In this document: positions 32,516 to 40,844 of the stretch, piece after piece
How positions within the stretch are numbered: position 1 is the first letter of the stretch
Layout: every line of letters starts with the position of its first letter
Origin: Mycobacterium ostraviense
GTDB taxonomy: Bacteria > Actinomycetota > Actinomycetes > Mycobacteriales > Mycobacteriaceae
Direction of reading: 5' to 3'
Length of the DNA: 64,000 bases
Assembly: GCF_002705925.1 (NCBI RefSeq)
Contig: NZ_NKRE01000001.1
Coordinates: 3,348,131-3,412,130, forward strand
Position numbers and translations under genes: made by a program
The notes under the pieces: model-generated
What the model was told of the DNA's origin: nothing
Database searches by the model: none
Seen by the model: the letters and a program-made list of their open reading frames with translations, nothing else

Positions 32516-33634
32516 GATCTGGTCGGCGAGCGCGCGCAGCGCATCCAGGTCGGAGACGTCGAACGGCAGCGACGGGACCCCGACGACAGGCACGTGTGGG
32601 TTGGCTCCGGTGAACCGGGACAACAGCCGGATTTCTCGCTTGGCCGTCTGCCCGCGGTCGGCATGGATCCGCAGCACCGCTGCCGCCAGCGACGCCGCCT
32701 CCGACTCGCTGTGCTCCTCTTCCAACGTTTCGGTCGCGTCGATTGCACGTTCGACGGGTAACGCGCACAGCATCGGGTGGGTGCGGTTCAACACCAGCCC
32801 CGCCAGCGGCATGCCTTCTTCGGTCAGCCGGTCGACGAAGAACGACGCCTCACGCAGCGCATCGGGCTCGGCTGCCGACACCACCAGGAACTGGGTACCG
32901 CGCCGTTTCAGCAACGCATAAGTTCGGTCAGCCTTCTCGCGGAAACCTCCGAATGTGGCGTCCAGCGATTGCACGAATGCGGCGGCATCGCTCAGCATCT
33001 TCGAACCGAGCACCGTAGACAGCGCCTTCATGGCCAAACCCATAACACCGGTTACCAACCGGCCGATACCTCTGCCCGGAGCAAGCAGCAGCCGCCACAA
33101 CCGGCTATCCATGAAGCTGCCCAATCGTTTTGGCGCGTCCAGAAAGTCCAGCGCGTTGCGTGATGGGGGGGTGTCCACCACGACCAGATCCCAGCGGTCC
33201 TGCGCCAGGAGCTGCCCCAGCTTCTCCATGGCCATGTACTCCTGGGTGCCGGCAAGCGATGTGGCGACGGTCTGGTAGAACTGGTTGTCCAGAATCGATT
33301 GTGCCCGTTCGGATCCGGAGTATTGGACCACCATTTCGTCGAACGTGCGCCGCATGTCGAGCATCATCCCGTGCAGCTCACCGGGCACCTCCGGGGCCAG
33401 TGGCACCCGTTGCGGGGTGTTACCCAGGTCGTCGATACCCAGCGCCTGAGCCAGCCGCTTGGCCGGGTCGATCGTCAGGACGACGACGGTGCGGCCATAT
33501 TCGGCGGCGCGCAAGGCAATTGCCGCCGCAGTGGTGGTCTTGCCCACACCACCGGCCCCGCAGCATACGATAACCCGGTTGGACGTGTCGGCCAGGATCG
33601 AGGCCATGTCGAGAGGTTTCGGTACGGTGCTCAT
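32474..33634 (-). CDS. ArsA/Get3-like ATPase, BagB type (Rv3680)
   Basis: A 386-residue ATPase. CGAGGVGKTTTAAAIAL is the deviant Walker A (signature and P-loop Lys), VVVLTIDPAKRLAQALG the switch I Asp region, and DLVVVDTPPSRNALDFLDAP switch II. No ArsA-type arsenite cysteines are apparent. Its gene overlaps that of the upstream paralogue by 4 nt (33631-33634), so the two subunits are translationally coupled. In M. tuberculosis the pair Rv3679/Rv3680 (BagA/BagB) interact and protect against nitric oxide and glycerol-related toxicity; I rely on memory for this. The 3' end carries the 58-bp duplication noted separately. Confidence 0.92.
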   Translation of the reverse strand: MSTVPKPLDMASILADTSNRVIVCCGAGGVGKTTTAAAIALRAAEYGRTVVVLTIDPAKRLAQALGIDDLGNTPQRVPLAPEVPGELHGMMLDMRRTFDEMVVQYSGSERAQSILDNQFYQTVATSLAGTQEYMAMEKLGQLLAQDRWDLVVVDTPPSRNALDFLDAPKRLGSFMDSRLWRLLLAPGRGIGRLVTGVMGLAMKALSTVLGSKMLSDAAAFVQSLDATFGGFREKADRTYALLKRRGTQFLVVSAAEPDALREASFFVDRLTEEGMPLAGLVLNRTHPMLCALPVERAIDATETLEEEHSESEAASLAAAVLRIHADRGQTAKREIRLLSRFTGANPHVPVVGVPSLPFDVSDLDALRALADQIAPVGDEAARAAGR

Positions 33635-34656
33635 CGAACCCCCTGCTGTGCAAGCGATTCCGAAAGCTCGTACAAGCTGCCCAAGTCGACACCATCGGAA
33701 ATCGTGGGTAATTCCAGCCGTGGAACATGCAATGCGTCAAGTTGTTGCGCGGTCTCGGCGCGTGCGCTGATTCGGCTGGCGTGCTGGATCGTCTCGGTCA
33801 GCAGACCAGCGAAATCCGTTGTCGCCAGCTCGATTCCGGCCAGTGCCAAACCGGACCGTACCGAGTCGGCATCGACATCGCCCTCGGCGGCCTTCGCTAG
33901 GTCCTCGGCGCTCAAGTAGGTCGGAATATTGCGGTTGACGATGACGCTGCCGATCGGCAACTGCATGTCGGCGAGCTCCTCGATCGCTTCCAGGGTTTCC
34001 TGCACGGGCAGCGCTTCCAGCAGCGTCACCAGATGGATCGCGGTCTGATCGGAGTGCAGCAACCTCACCACCCCTTCGGCCTGCGAATGCACCGGCCCGC
34101 CCTTGGCCAGATCGGAGACCGCCTTGGTGACGTCCAGGAAGCGTGCGATGCGGCCCGTCGGCGGTGCGTCGACCACGATCGCGTCATATACCGGGCTCTT
34201 GGTCCCCTTGTTGAGGCGGACCACCGTTTCCTTGATCTTGCCGGTGAGCAGCACATCGCGAAGGCCGGGCGCAATCGTCGTCGCGAACTCGATCGCACCG
34301 ACGCGCCGCATTGCCCGGCCCGCGATACCCAGGTTGTAGAACATGTCGAGGTATTCCAGGAACGCGGCTTCGATATCGATTGCCAGCGCGTTCACCTGCC
34401 CGCCGCGCTCGGCGGTCGCGATCTTGACCTCCTGATAGGGCAGCGGCGGCACATCGAAGAGTTGCGCAATCCCTTGGCGCCCTTCGACTTCGATGATGAG
34501 GACCTTGCGGCCTCCGGCTGCCAGAGTCAGCGCCAGCGCGGCCGCGATGGTGGATTTCCCGGTGCCGCCTTTGCCGGTCACAAAGTGCAAGCGGGCCTTC
34601 GACAGGCGCGACGGCCAGCCGACGGAAGGACCGTCGTTAGGTGTGTTCGCCACCAT
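33631..34656 (-). CDS. ArsA/Get3-like ATPase, BagA type (Rv3679)
   Basis: A 341-residue ATPase. LHFVTGKGGTGKSTIAAALA is a canonical deviant Walker A with both Lys residues. VLIIEVEGRQGIAQLF replaces the usual ID(P/T)DPAH switch I by EVEGRQ, and AIVVDAPPTGRIARFLDV is switch II. The switch I change suggests that its hydrolysis or partner contacts differ from BagB, which keeps TIDPAKRL. It is the first gene of the pair. The start ATG 34656 lies 76 nt from the divergent DUF4177 gene, so divergent promoters are expected there. Confidence 0.92.
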   Translation of the reverse strand: MVANTPNDGPSVGWPSRLSKARLHFVTGKGGTGKSTIAAALALTLAAGGRKVLIIEVEGRQGIAQLFDVPPLPYQEVKIATAERGGQVNALAIDIEAAFLEYLDMFYNLGIAGRAMRRVGAIEFATTIAPGLRDVLLTGKIKETVVRLNKGTKSPVYDAIVVDAPPTGRIARFLDVTKAVSDLAKGGPVHSQAEGVVRLLHSDQTAIHLVTLLEALPVQETLEAIEELADMQLPIGSVIVNRNIPTYLSAEDLAKAAEGDVDADSVRSGLALAGIELATTDFAGLLTETIQHASRISARAETAQQLDALHVPRLELPTISDGVDLGSLYELSESLAQQGVR

Positions 34657-34732
34657 CGCATGCTAGCCCTACCGCTTCGCCCGGCCGCCGGGCTGGCCGG
34701 AGCTTGTCAACGGCGGCGGATAAGCTGCCGTC

Positions 34733-34894
34733 ATGACCCAACCCTCCGCATGGGAGTACGCGACGGTTCCGCTGCTCACGCACGCCACCAAACAGATCCT
34801 CGACCAGTGGGGAGCCGACGGCTGGGAGCTGGTCGCGGTGTTGCCGGGGCCAACCGGCGAGCAGCACGTCGCCTACCTGAAGCGCCCGAAGTAA
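34733..34894 (+). CDS. DUF4177-like small protein (Rv3678A type)
   Basis: A 53-residue protein that begins MTQPSAWEYATVPLLTHATK and ends with LPGPTGEQHVAYLKRPK. The WEYATVPL start, LDQWGADGWELVAV core and terminal YLKRP are the typical DUF4177 pattern, a small conserved protein of unknown function. Its TAA overlaps the ATG of the RidA gene by 1 nt (TAATG), so the two are translationally coupled. M. tuberculosis has the same small gene before Rv3678c. Confidence 0.9.
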   Translation: MTQPSAWEYATVPLLTHATKQILDQWGADGWELVAVLPGPTGEQHVAYLKRPK

Positions 34895-35358
34895 TGGACG
34901 CAAAATCCCGGCTCGCGCAACTGGGCATCACGCTTCCGCAGATGGTGGCGCCGCTGGCGGCCTACGTGCCGGCGGTGCGCACCGGCAACCTCGTCTACAC
35001 CTCGGGGCAATTGCCCTTCGAGGCCGGGAAGCTGGCCTGCACGGGCAAGGTGGGCGCAGACATCACGCCGGAGGAAGCCAAGGCCGCGGCGCGCATGTGT
35101 GCGCTCAACGCGCTGGCGGCGGTGGATTCGCTGGTGGGCCTGGACTCGGTGACCCGGGTGGTCAAGGTGGTCGGGTTCGTCGCCTCCGCACCGGGCTTTC
35201 ACGGTCAGCCCAGCATCATCAACGGAGCCTCGGACCTGCTTGCCGAGGTGTTCGGCGACAACGGCGCGCATGCGCGTTCGGCCGTCGGCGTATCCGAGTT
35301 ACCGCTGGGCGCACCCGTCGAAGTCGAGCTGATCGTGGAGGTCGGCCAGCGGCCGTGA
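34894..35358 (+). CDS. RidA/YjgF/YER057c family protein
   Basis: A 154-residue RidA-like protein of the longer subfamily. PQMVAPLAAYVPAVRTGNLV and YTSGQLPFEAGKLACTGKVG open the domain, and GASDLLAEVFGDNGAHARSA leads to VSELPLGAPVEVELIVEV, the C-terminal strand pattern. The catalytic Arg of enamine/imine deaminases falls in AHARSAVG. Family role: hydrolyses reactive 2-aminoacrylate-type enamines to protect PLP enzymes. Its GTGA overlap with the downstream MBL gene and TAATG with DUF4177 form a three-gene operon, as in M. tuberculosis Rv3678A-Rv3677c. Confidence 0.92.
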   Translation: MDAKSRLAQLGITLPQMVAPLAAYVPAVRTGNLVYTSGQLPFEAGKLACTGKVGADITPEEAKAAARMCALNALAAVDSLVGLDSVTRVVKVVGFVASAPGFHGQPSIINGASDLLAEVFGDNGAHARSAVGVSELPLGAPVEVELIVEVGQRP

Positions 35359-36140
35359 CCGAGCCGCTGACCCATCCCGCCTACGGCCGGCTGCGGCCGG
35401 TCACCGACACGGCATCGGTGCTGGTGGCCGACAATCCCGGCCTGATGACGCTGGAGGGCACCAACACCTGGGTGCTGTGCGGACCGGGCAGCGACGAGCT
35501 GGTCATCGTCGATCCGGGGCCGGGCGACGACGAGCACCTCGCCCGGGTCGCTGCGCTGGGCCGCATCGCGCTGGTGCTGATCAGCCATCGGCACGGCGAC
35601 CACACCGACGGCATCGACAAGCTGGTCGAGCTGACCGGGGCACCGGTACGCGCCGCGGACCCGCAATTTCTGCGCGGCGACCAGGTGGTGCTGGGCGATC
35701 GGGAAGTGATCGAGGCTGCCGGCCTGGAGATCACGGTACTGACCACCCCGGGGCACACCGCCGACTCGCTGTCGTTCCTCCTCGACGATGCCGTGCTGAC
35801 GGCCGACAGCGTGCTGGGCCGCGGCACCACCGTTCTCGACAAGGACGACGGCAGCCTGACCGACTACCTGGAATCGCTGCGTCGGCTGCGCGGATTGGGT
35901 CAGCGGACCGTCCTGCCCGGGCACGGGCCGGAATTGACTGACGTCGCGGCCGTCGCGCAGGGGTACCTGGCGCACCGGCAGGAGCGGCTGGAGCAGGTGC
36001 GCTCGGCACTGCGGGACCTCGGCGATGAAGCCACCACCCGTCAGGTCGTCGAACATGTCTATGTCGACGTCGACGAGAAGCTCTGGGATGCGGCCGAATG
36101 GTCGGTGCAGGTGCAGCTGGACTATCTGCGCCGAGACTGA
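35355..36140 (+). CDS. Metallo-beta-lactamase-fold hydrolase (Rv3677c type)
   Basis: A 261-residue MBL-fold protein. LISHRHGDHTDGIDKLV is the HxHxDH metal motif, TVLTTPGHTADSLSFLL the third His, ADSVLGRGTT the bridging Asp, and VLPGHGPELTD the fourth His. NTWVLCGPG at the start matches the LACTB2/glyoxalase II-like group, which includes endoribonucleases, so either thioester or RNA hydrolysis is possible. GTG 35355 overlaps the RidA stop. It is convergent with crp across 54 nt. Confidence 0.92.
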   Translation: MTEPLTHPAYGRLRPVTDTASVLVADNPGLMTLEGTNTWVLCGPGSDELVIVDPGPGDDEHLARVAALGRIALVLISHRHGDHTDGIDKLVELTGAPVRAADPQFLRGDQVVLGDREVIEAAGLEITVLTTPGHTADSLSFLLDDAVLTADSVLGRGTTVLDKDDGSLTDYLESLRRLRGLGQRTVLPGHGPELTDVAAVAQGYLAHRQERLEQVRSALRDLGDEATTRQVVEHVYVDVDEKLWDAAEWSVQVQLDYLRRD

Positions 36141-36194
36141 AAATTTGCAGCCAAAGCGCGAGTAGAGGCCTGCAGAATTACAGGCTCGGCGAAG

Positions 36195-36869
36195 TTAGCG
36201 AGCCCGGCGCGCCAGGCGTTCGGAGTCGGAGATCAGCACGCTCTTGCCCTCCAACCGGATCCAGCCGCGGTGCGCGAAGTCGGCCAGCGCCTTGTTCACC
36301 GTCTCCCGGGAAGCGCCGACCAGCTGGGCGATCTCCTCCTGAGTGAGGTCGTGGGTGACCCGCATCGCGCCGCCCTCCTGGGTGCCGAAACGCTGGGCGA
36401 GCTGCAGCAGCTGCTTGGCCACCCGGCCGGGCACGTCGGTGAAGATGAGGTCGGCCAGGTTGTTGTTGGTGCGCCGCAACCGGCGGGCCAGGACGCGCAG
36501 CAGTTGCTCGGCGATTTCCGGACGATCGGCGATCCACGCCCGCAGCGCGTCGCGGTCCATCGATACCGCCCGCACCTCGGTGATGGTGGTCGCGCTGGAC
36601 GTCCGCGGCCCGGGGTCGAAGATCGACAGCTCGCCGAACATGTCGGACGGCCCCATGATGGTTAGCAGGTTCTCCCGGCCGTCGGGCGAGCGGCGCCCGA
36701 TCTTCACCTTGCCGGCGACGATGATGTACAGCCGATCGCCCGGCTCACCTTCAGCGAAAACCGTGTGTCCGCGGGGGAAGTCAACGGGCTGCAGCTGCTT
36801 GGTCAGTGCCGCGACCGCGCTGGGTTCAACCCCTTGGAAGATTCCTGCCCTTGCCAGGATCTCGTCCAC
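36195..36869 (-). CDS. crp: cAMP receptor protein family regulator
   Basis: A 224-residue protein of the same length as M. tuberculosis CRP (Rv3676). The cyclic-nucleotide-binding domain has FAEGEPGDRLYIIVAGKVKI and FGELSIFDPGPRTSSATTIT, where Gly-Glu-Leu-Ser and Arg-Thr-Ser bind cAMP. The C-terminal HTH is EEIAQLVGASRETVNKALAD. Sequence from start to end is nearly the same as I recall for Rv3676, so the regulon site TGTGA-N6-TCACA is expected to be recognised. Start is GTG 36869. The upstream 98 bp separates it from the Rv3675-like gene on the same strand. Confidence 0.97.
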   Translation of the reverse strand: MDEILARAGIFQGVEPSAVAALTKQLQPVDFPRGHTVFAEGEPGDRLYIIVAGKVKIGRRSPDGRENLLTIMGPSDMFGELSIFDPGPRTSSATTITEVRAVSMDRDALRAWIADRPEIAEQLLRVLARRLRRTNNNLADLIFTDVPGRVAKQLLQLAQRFGTQEGGAMRVTHDLTQEEIAQLVGASRETVNKALADFAHRGWIRLEGKSVLISDSERLARRAR

Positions 36870-36967
36870 GTTGCCTCTTCAGCTTTCCAACGAAGTGATA
36901 CGGGCAGGCCGTCCCTCTCGACCAGCGCCGGTGTACAGGTTAGGCCAATCGGTACGACGTGCCAACG

Positions 36968-37315
36968 CTACACACGATTGACGTGTCGAGTCGCCTTAAC
37001 CCGGGAATGGCTGTGTCGGGGGGCAGCACGGTACGGATCGGCGTGATGCTTGCCGGTGAGGGTCCTGGTGGCGGGGCCTTCGGTCAGGGCCGGCGCCTGG
37101 CGTCGATGCAGATAAGCCAGCGCCTCCGGCATGCCATCACGGGCCAGCCGGTGCACATCGACGGCCTGAGCCTGCTCGAGAAACTCGGCGACATCCGAGG
37201 CGGTCACGGTATCGCAGGAAAGCGTCTGTTCCAGCCGACCAAGGCCGAGGGTGGTCAGCATCAGCAACGGCGGAACGCACGCCACCAGCAACCACGACAC
37301 ATGGAGAGTAAACAT
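36968..37315 (-). CDS. Membrane protein, Rv3675 type
   Basis: A 115-residue protein. One N-terminal hydrophobic helix (LHVSWLLVACVPPLLMLTTLGL) is followed by a hydrophilic, helical region (ASDVAEFLEQAQAVDVHRLA, MPEALAYLHRRQ) and a basic C-terminus rich in His and Arg. It occupies the same place between nth and crp as M. tuberculosis Rv3675, a possible membrane protein with no known function. The sequence shows no catalytic motif. Confidence 0.8.
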   Translation of the reverse strand: MFTLHVSWLLVACVPPLLMLTTLGLGRLEQTLSCDTVTASDVAEFLEQAQAVDVHRLARDGMPEALAYLHRRQAPALTEGPATRTLTGKHHADPYRAAPRHSHSRVKATRHVNRV

Positions 37316-37371
37316 GGCCTTGAATCAACACGAGGTCTCGATCAGATCACGAAATCAGTACTCTGTCGTAG

Positions 37372-38169
37372 GTGACTGCGGCAAAGTCGTCCGGGCCGAC
37401 CCGGCCCAAACCAGCCACGCCCGCCACCGACGTCGCCAAGCGCTGGTCCGGCGAAACCCGCACCGCCTTGGTGCGCCGCGCCCGGCGGATGAATCGTCAA
37501 CTGGCACAAGCGTTTCCGCGCGTGTACTGCGAATTGGACTTCACCAATCCGCTCGAGCTGGCGGTGGCGACCATCCTCTCGGCGCAAAGCACCGACAAAC
37601 GGGTGAACCTGACGACGCCGGCGTTGTTCGCGAAATATCGGACGGCGCTCGACTATGCCAAAGCGGACCGCACCGAGCTGGAAAACCTCATTCGTCCCAC
37701 CGGTTTCTTCCGTAACAAGGCGAACGCGTTGATCGGCCTCGGGCAAGCTCTGGTCGAGCGGTTCGATGGCGAGGTGCCCGCCACCATGGCCGAACTGGTG
37801 ACGCTGCCGGGAATCGGGCGCAAGACCGCCAACGTCATCCTCGGGAACGCCTTCGGCATCCCTGGGATCACCGTCGACACCCATTTCGGGCGGTTGGTGC
37901 GGCGCTGGCGCTGGACCGCCGAAACCGACCCGGTGAAGGTCGAACACGCGGTCGGCGAACTGATCGAACGCAAGGAGTGGACCGTGCTCAGCCACCGGGT
38001 GATCTTTCACGGGCGCCGGGTGTGCCATGCCCGCAAGCCCGCGTGCGGTGTCTGCGTGCTCGCCAACGACTGCCCTTCCTTCGGCCTCGGCCCCACCGAA
38101 CCGCTGCTGGCCGCACCCCTTGTCCAGGGCCCCGAAACCGAGCATCTGCTGGCCCTTGCCGGCCTGTGA
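37372..38169 (+). CDS. nth: Endonuclease III
   Basis: A 265-residue base-excision-repair enzyme. The helix-hairpin-helix reads LPGIGRKTANVILGNAFG, with the catalytic Lys in GRKTA, and VDTHFGRLVRRW carries the catalytic Asp. The [4Fe-4S] loop is CHARKPACGVCVLANDC (C-x6-C-x2-C-x5-C). Role: removes oxidised pyrimidines and nicks abasic sites. GTG 37372 was chosen; a basic N-terminal stretch of about 25 residues precedes the core. The stop overlaps the thioredoxin-like gene start (GTGA), opening a chain nth-tlp-nudix-marP that is conserved in M. tuberculosis. Confidence 0.96.
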   Translation: MTAAKSSGPTRPKPATPATDVAKRWSGETRTALVRRARRMNRQLAQAFPRVYCELDFTNPLELAVATILSAQSTDKRVNLTTPALFAKYRTALDYAKADRTELENLIRPTGFFRNKANALIGLGQALVERFDGEVPATMAELVTLPGIGRKTANVILGNAFGIPGITVDTHFGRLVRRWRWTAETDPVKVEHAVGELIERKEWTVLSHRVIFHGRRVCHARKPACGVCVLANDCPSFGLGPTEPLLAAPLVQGPETEHLLALAGL

Positions 38170-38816
38170 CATCGCGACTGACCTCGAGATCCCGCTGGAC
38201 CATCGCGGTCCTGGCGGTGGTCGCCACCCTCATCGTGGCGCTGGTCGCCCAACTGCGCGACGACTCCCCAAGCACCGCGACCCAACAGGCGCCGGCGGCG
38301 CGAGATCACCGGGATGCCGACACCGCCGCGGCGCTGGCCGGGCCGCGGCGGCACGCCAACCTGCCGCCCTGCCCGGCCGCCGGTGACGGTCCGGGCTCAC
38401 CGGCACTCAGCGGCGTGGTGGTGGAATGCGCGGCCGACGGTTCGGCCGTCGACGTGGCCCGGGCGCTGGCCGGACGACGGGTGCTGCTCAATCTATGGGC
38501 GTACTGGTGCGCGGAGTGCATAGCCGAACTGCCCGCGATGGCCGAATATCAACAACGGGTCGGGCCCGACGTCATGGTGGTGACGGTGCATCAGGACGAG
38601 AACGAGACGGCCGCGTTACTGCGGTTGGCCGATCTGGGTGTTCGGTTGCCGACCCTGCAGGACGGCCGCCGTAGGGTGGCGGCAGCATTGCGGGTGGCGA
38701 ATGTGATGCCCGCGACGGTGCTGTTGCGGCCGGACGGTAGCGTGGCCCAGACCCTGCCGCGCGCTTTCGCCAGCGCCGAGGAGATAGCGGCCGCGGTCGG
38801 AGACAAGGCGTGGTGA
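38166..38816 (+). CDS. Membrane-anchored thioredoxin-like protein (Rv3673c type)
   Basis: A 216-residue protein. An N-terminal signal-anchor helix (about residues 10-28, WTIAVLAVVATLIVALVAQL) is followed by a low-complexity linker and a TlpA-like thioredoxin fold. LLNLWAYWCAECIAELPAMA holds the CxxC (WCAEC), VVTVHQDENE the second block, and VMPATVLLRPDGSV the cis-Pro. Two extra Cys upstream (PPCPAAG, VECAADG) may form a structural disulfide. Predicted role: extracytoplasmic thiol-disulfide exchange. GTG 38166 overlaps the nth stop. Confidence 0.9.
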   Translation: MTSRLTSRSRWTIAVLAVVATLIVALVAQLRDDSPSTATQQAPAARDHRDADTAAALAGPRRHANLPPCPAAGDGPGSPALSGVVVECAADGSAVDVARALAGRRVLLNLWAYWCAECIAELPAMAEYQQRVGPDVMVVTVHQDENETAALLRLADLGVRLPTLQDGRRRVAAALRVANVMPATVLLRPDGSVAQTLPRAFASAEEIAAAVGDKAW

Positions 38817-38871
38817 GCGGTTGGAGAGAAGGCGGGCAGGTGCACCCGACCAGCCCGACAAGGAGGCGCCG

Positions 38872-39636
38872 GTGAACGCTGGGGTTGCCCTGACGCCCGA
38901 GGTCGGCCCGCCCTGGCTGCGCCCGCTGGTTGACAACGTGGACCGGGTACCCGACGCGGTCCGGCGGCGGCTGCCGGCCGACATGCTGGCCATGGTGACG
39001 GCGGCCCGGGCGACCGCATCCCTGCGTCGCAACGAACGCGAAGCGGCCGTTCTGGTGCTGTTCTCCGGTCCCGAGTCCGGGCGGGCCGACGGCGGCGTTC
39101 CCGACGACGCCGACCTGCTGCTGACGGTGCGGGCGTCGACCTTGCGTCACCATGCTGGTCAGGCGGCCTTCCCCGGCGGCGCATCCGATCCCGGAGACCA
39201 GGGTCCGGTGGCCACCGCCTTCCGGGAAGCCCATGAGGAGACCGGGCTCGACCCGACCAGGCTGCACCCACTGGCCACCATGGAACGCACCTTCATCGCC
39301 CCGTCGCGATTCCACGTCGTCCCGGTGCTGGCGTATTCCCCCGATCCCGGACCGGTGCACGTCGTCAACGAGGCGGAAACGGCCATGGTGACCCGGGTTC
39401 CGGTGCGCGCCTTCGTCAATCCGGAAAACCGGCTGATGGTGTACCGGCGCGGCCTCAGCCGCCGCTGGGCCGGACCGGGGTTTCTGCTGAACCACATGTT
39501 GGTGTGGGGGTTCACCGGCCAGGTGATCTCGGCGGTGCTTGACGTTGCGGGGTGGGCCAGGCCCTGGGACACCCATGATGTCTGGGAACTGGATGACGCG
39601 ATGGCGCTGGTCGGTGAGCAGGGTGGACTGCGATGA
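38872..39636 (+). CDS. Nudix hydrolase, CoA pyrophosphatase-like (Rv3672c type)
   Basis: A 254-residue Nudix protein. The Nudix box is GGASDPGDQGPVATAF followed by REAHEETGL, with Gln in place of the first Glu of the consensus but the REAHEE metal-binding helix intact. RHHAGQAAFPGG before the box matches the CoA-diphosphatase subgroup (NudL/CoAse, usual length 190-250). GTG 38872 was chosen because of an excellent AAGGAGG ribosome site at 38861-38867. The stop overlaps the marP start. Substrate assignment is by family only. Confidence 0.9.
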   Translation: MNAGVALTPEVGPPWLRPLVDNVDRVPDAVRRRLPADMLAMVTAARATASLRRNEREAAVLVLFSGPESGRADGGVPDDADLLLTVRASTLRHHAGQAAFPGGASDPGDQGPVATAFREAHEETGLDPTRLHPLATMERTFIAPSRFHVVPVLAYSPDPGPVHVVNEAETAMVTRVPVRAFVNPENRLMVYRRGLSRRWAGPGFLLNHMLVWGFTGQVISAVLDVAGWARPWDTHDVWELDDAMALVGEQGGLR

Positions 39637-40844
39637 ATTCGATGAATGCCATGACTCCGTCCCAGTGGCTGGATATCGCGGTGTTGGCGGTCGCCTTCAT
39701 CGCGGCGGTCTCGGGTTGGCGCTCCGGTGCGCTGGGCTCGATGCTGTCGTTTGCCGGTGTGCTGCTGGGCGCGATCGCCGGTGTGCTGCTGGCGCCCCAC
39801 ATCGTCGCCCACATCGCTGCCCCCCGGGCCAAGCTGTTCACCGCGCTGTTTCTGATTCTGGGACTGGTCGTGGTCGGCGAAGTCGCGGGTGTGGTGCTGG
39901 GACGGGCCGTGCGCGGCGCGATCCGCAACCGGCCGGTCCGGGTGGTCGACTCGGTCATCGGGGTGGCGGTGCAGCTGGTCGTGGTGCTGACCGCGGCGTG
40001 GCTGCTGGCGACGCCGCTGACCCAGTCGAAGGATCAGCCGGAGCTGGCGGCGGCGGTTCGCGGGTCGCGGGTGCTCGCCGAGGTCAACGAGGTGGCACCC
40101 ACCTGGCTCAAGACGGTGCCCAAGCGGCTTTCGGCGCTGCTGAACACCTCGGGCCTGCCGCAGGTGCTGGAGCCGTTCAGCCGCACTCCGGTCATTCCGG
40201 TCGCCTCGCCGGATCCCGCGCTGGCCGACAACCCGGTGGTGACGGCCACCGCGCCGAGCGTGCTCAAGATCCGTAGCCTGGCGCCCAGCTGCCAGAAGGT
40301 GCTGGAGGGCACCGGCTTCGTGGTTGCACCCGAGCGCGTGATGACCAACGCGCACGTGGTCGCCGGGTCCAACAGTGTGCAGGTGTACGCGAGCGGCAAG
40401 CCCCTGGACGCGACCGTGGTGTCCTACGACCCTTCGGTCGACATCGCGATCCTGGCCGTCCCGCATCTGTCGCCGCCGCCGCTGGTGTTCGCCCAAGAAG
40501 AAGCCAGAACGGGCACCAGCGTCGTGGTGCTGGGCTACCCGGGCGGCGGCAACTTCACCGCGACGCCGGCCCGGATCCGCGAGGCCATCAAACTCAGTGG
40601 TCCCGACATCTACCGCAACCCGCAGCCGGTCACCCGCGACGTCTACACCATCAGGGCCAACGTGGAACAGGGAGACTCGGGCGGGCCGTTGATCGACCTC
40701 AACGGTCAGGTGCTCGGCGTGGTCTTCGGCGCGGCCGTCGACGACCCGGACACCGGGTTCGTGCTCACCGCCGGTGAGGTGGCCAGTCAGCTGGAGAAGC
40801 TCGGGGCCACCCAGCGCGTCGCCACCGGGGCGTGCGTCAGCTGA
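39633..40844 (+). CDS. marP: Periplasmic serine protease MarP
   Basis: A 403-residue protein. Four hydrophobic helices occupy the first 140 residues. The chymotrypsin-like domain starts near residue 200: VMTNAHVVAGSN with His241, PSVDIAILAVP with Asp270, and NVEQGDSGGPLIDLNGQVLG with Ser349. Two Cys (LAPSCQKV and the C-terminal GACVS) can form the redox-sensitive disulfide known from M. tuberculosis MarP (Rv3671c). There MarP is needed for acid resistance by activating the hydrolase RipA. ATGA overlap with the nudix gene. Its end overlaps the convergent ephE-like gene by 8 nt. Confidence 0.95.
   Translation: MNSMNAMTPSQWLDIAVLAVAFIAAVSGWRSGALGSMLSFAGVLLGAIAGVLLAPHIVAHIAAPRAKLFTALFLILGLVVVGEVAGVVLGRAVRGAIRNRPVRVVDSVIGVAVQLVVVLTAAWLLATPLTQSKDQPELAAAVRGSRVLAEVNEVAPTWLKTVPKRLSALLNTSGLPQVLEPFSRTPVIPVASPDPALADNPVVTATAPSVLKIRSLAPSCQKVLEGTGFVVAPERVMTNAHVVAGSNSVQVYASGKPLDATVVSYDPSVDIAILAVPHLSPPPLVFAQEEARTGTSVVVLGYPGGGNFTATPARIREAIKLSGPDIYRNPQPVTRDVYTIRANVEQGDSGGPLIDLNGQVLGVVFGAAVDDPDTGFVLTAGEVASQLEKLGATQRVATGACVS

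Noticed and set aside
32113..32748. Minus-strand frame of 211 codons across the bagB 3' end
   Set aside because: It is a shifted frame of bagB and of the repeat-filled gap; apparent similarity to bagB ends comes from the 31-bp duplication.
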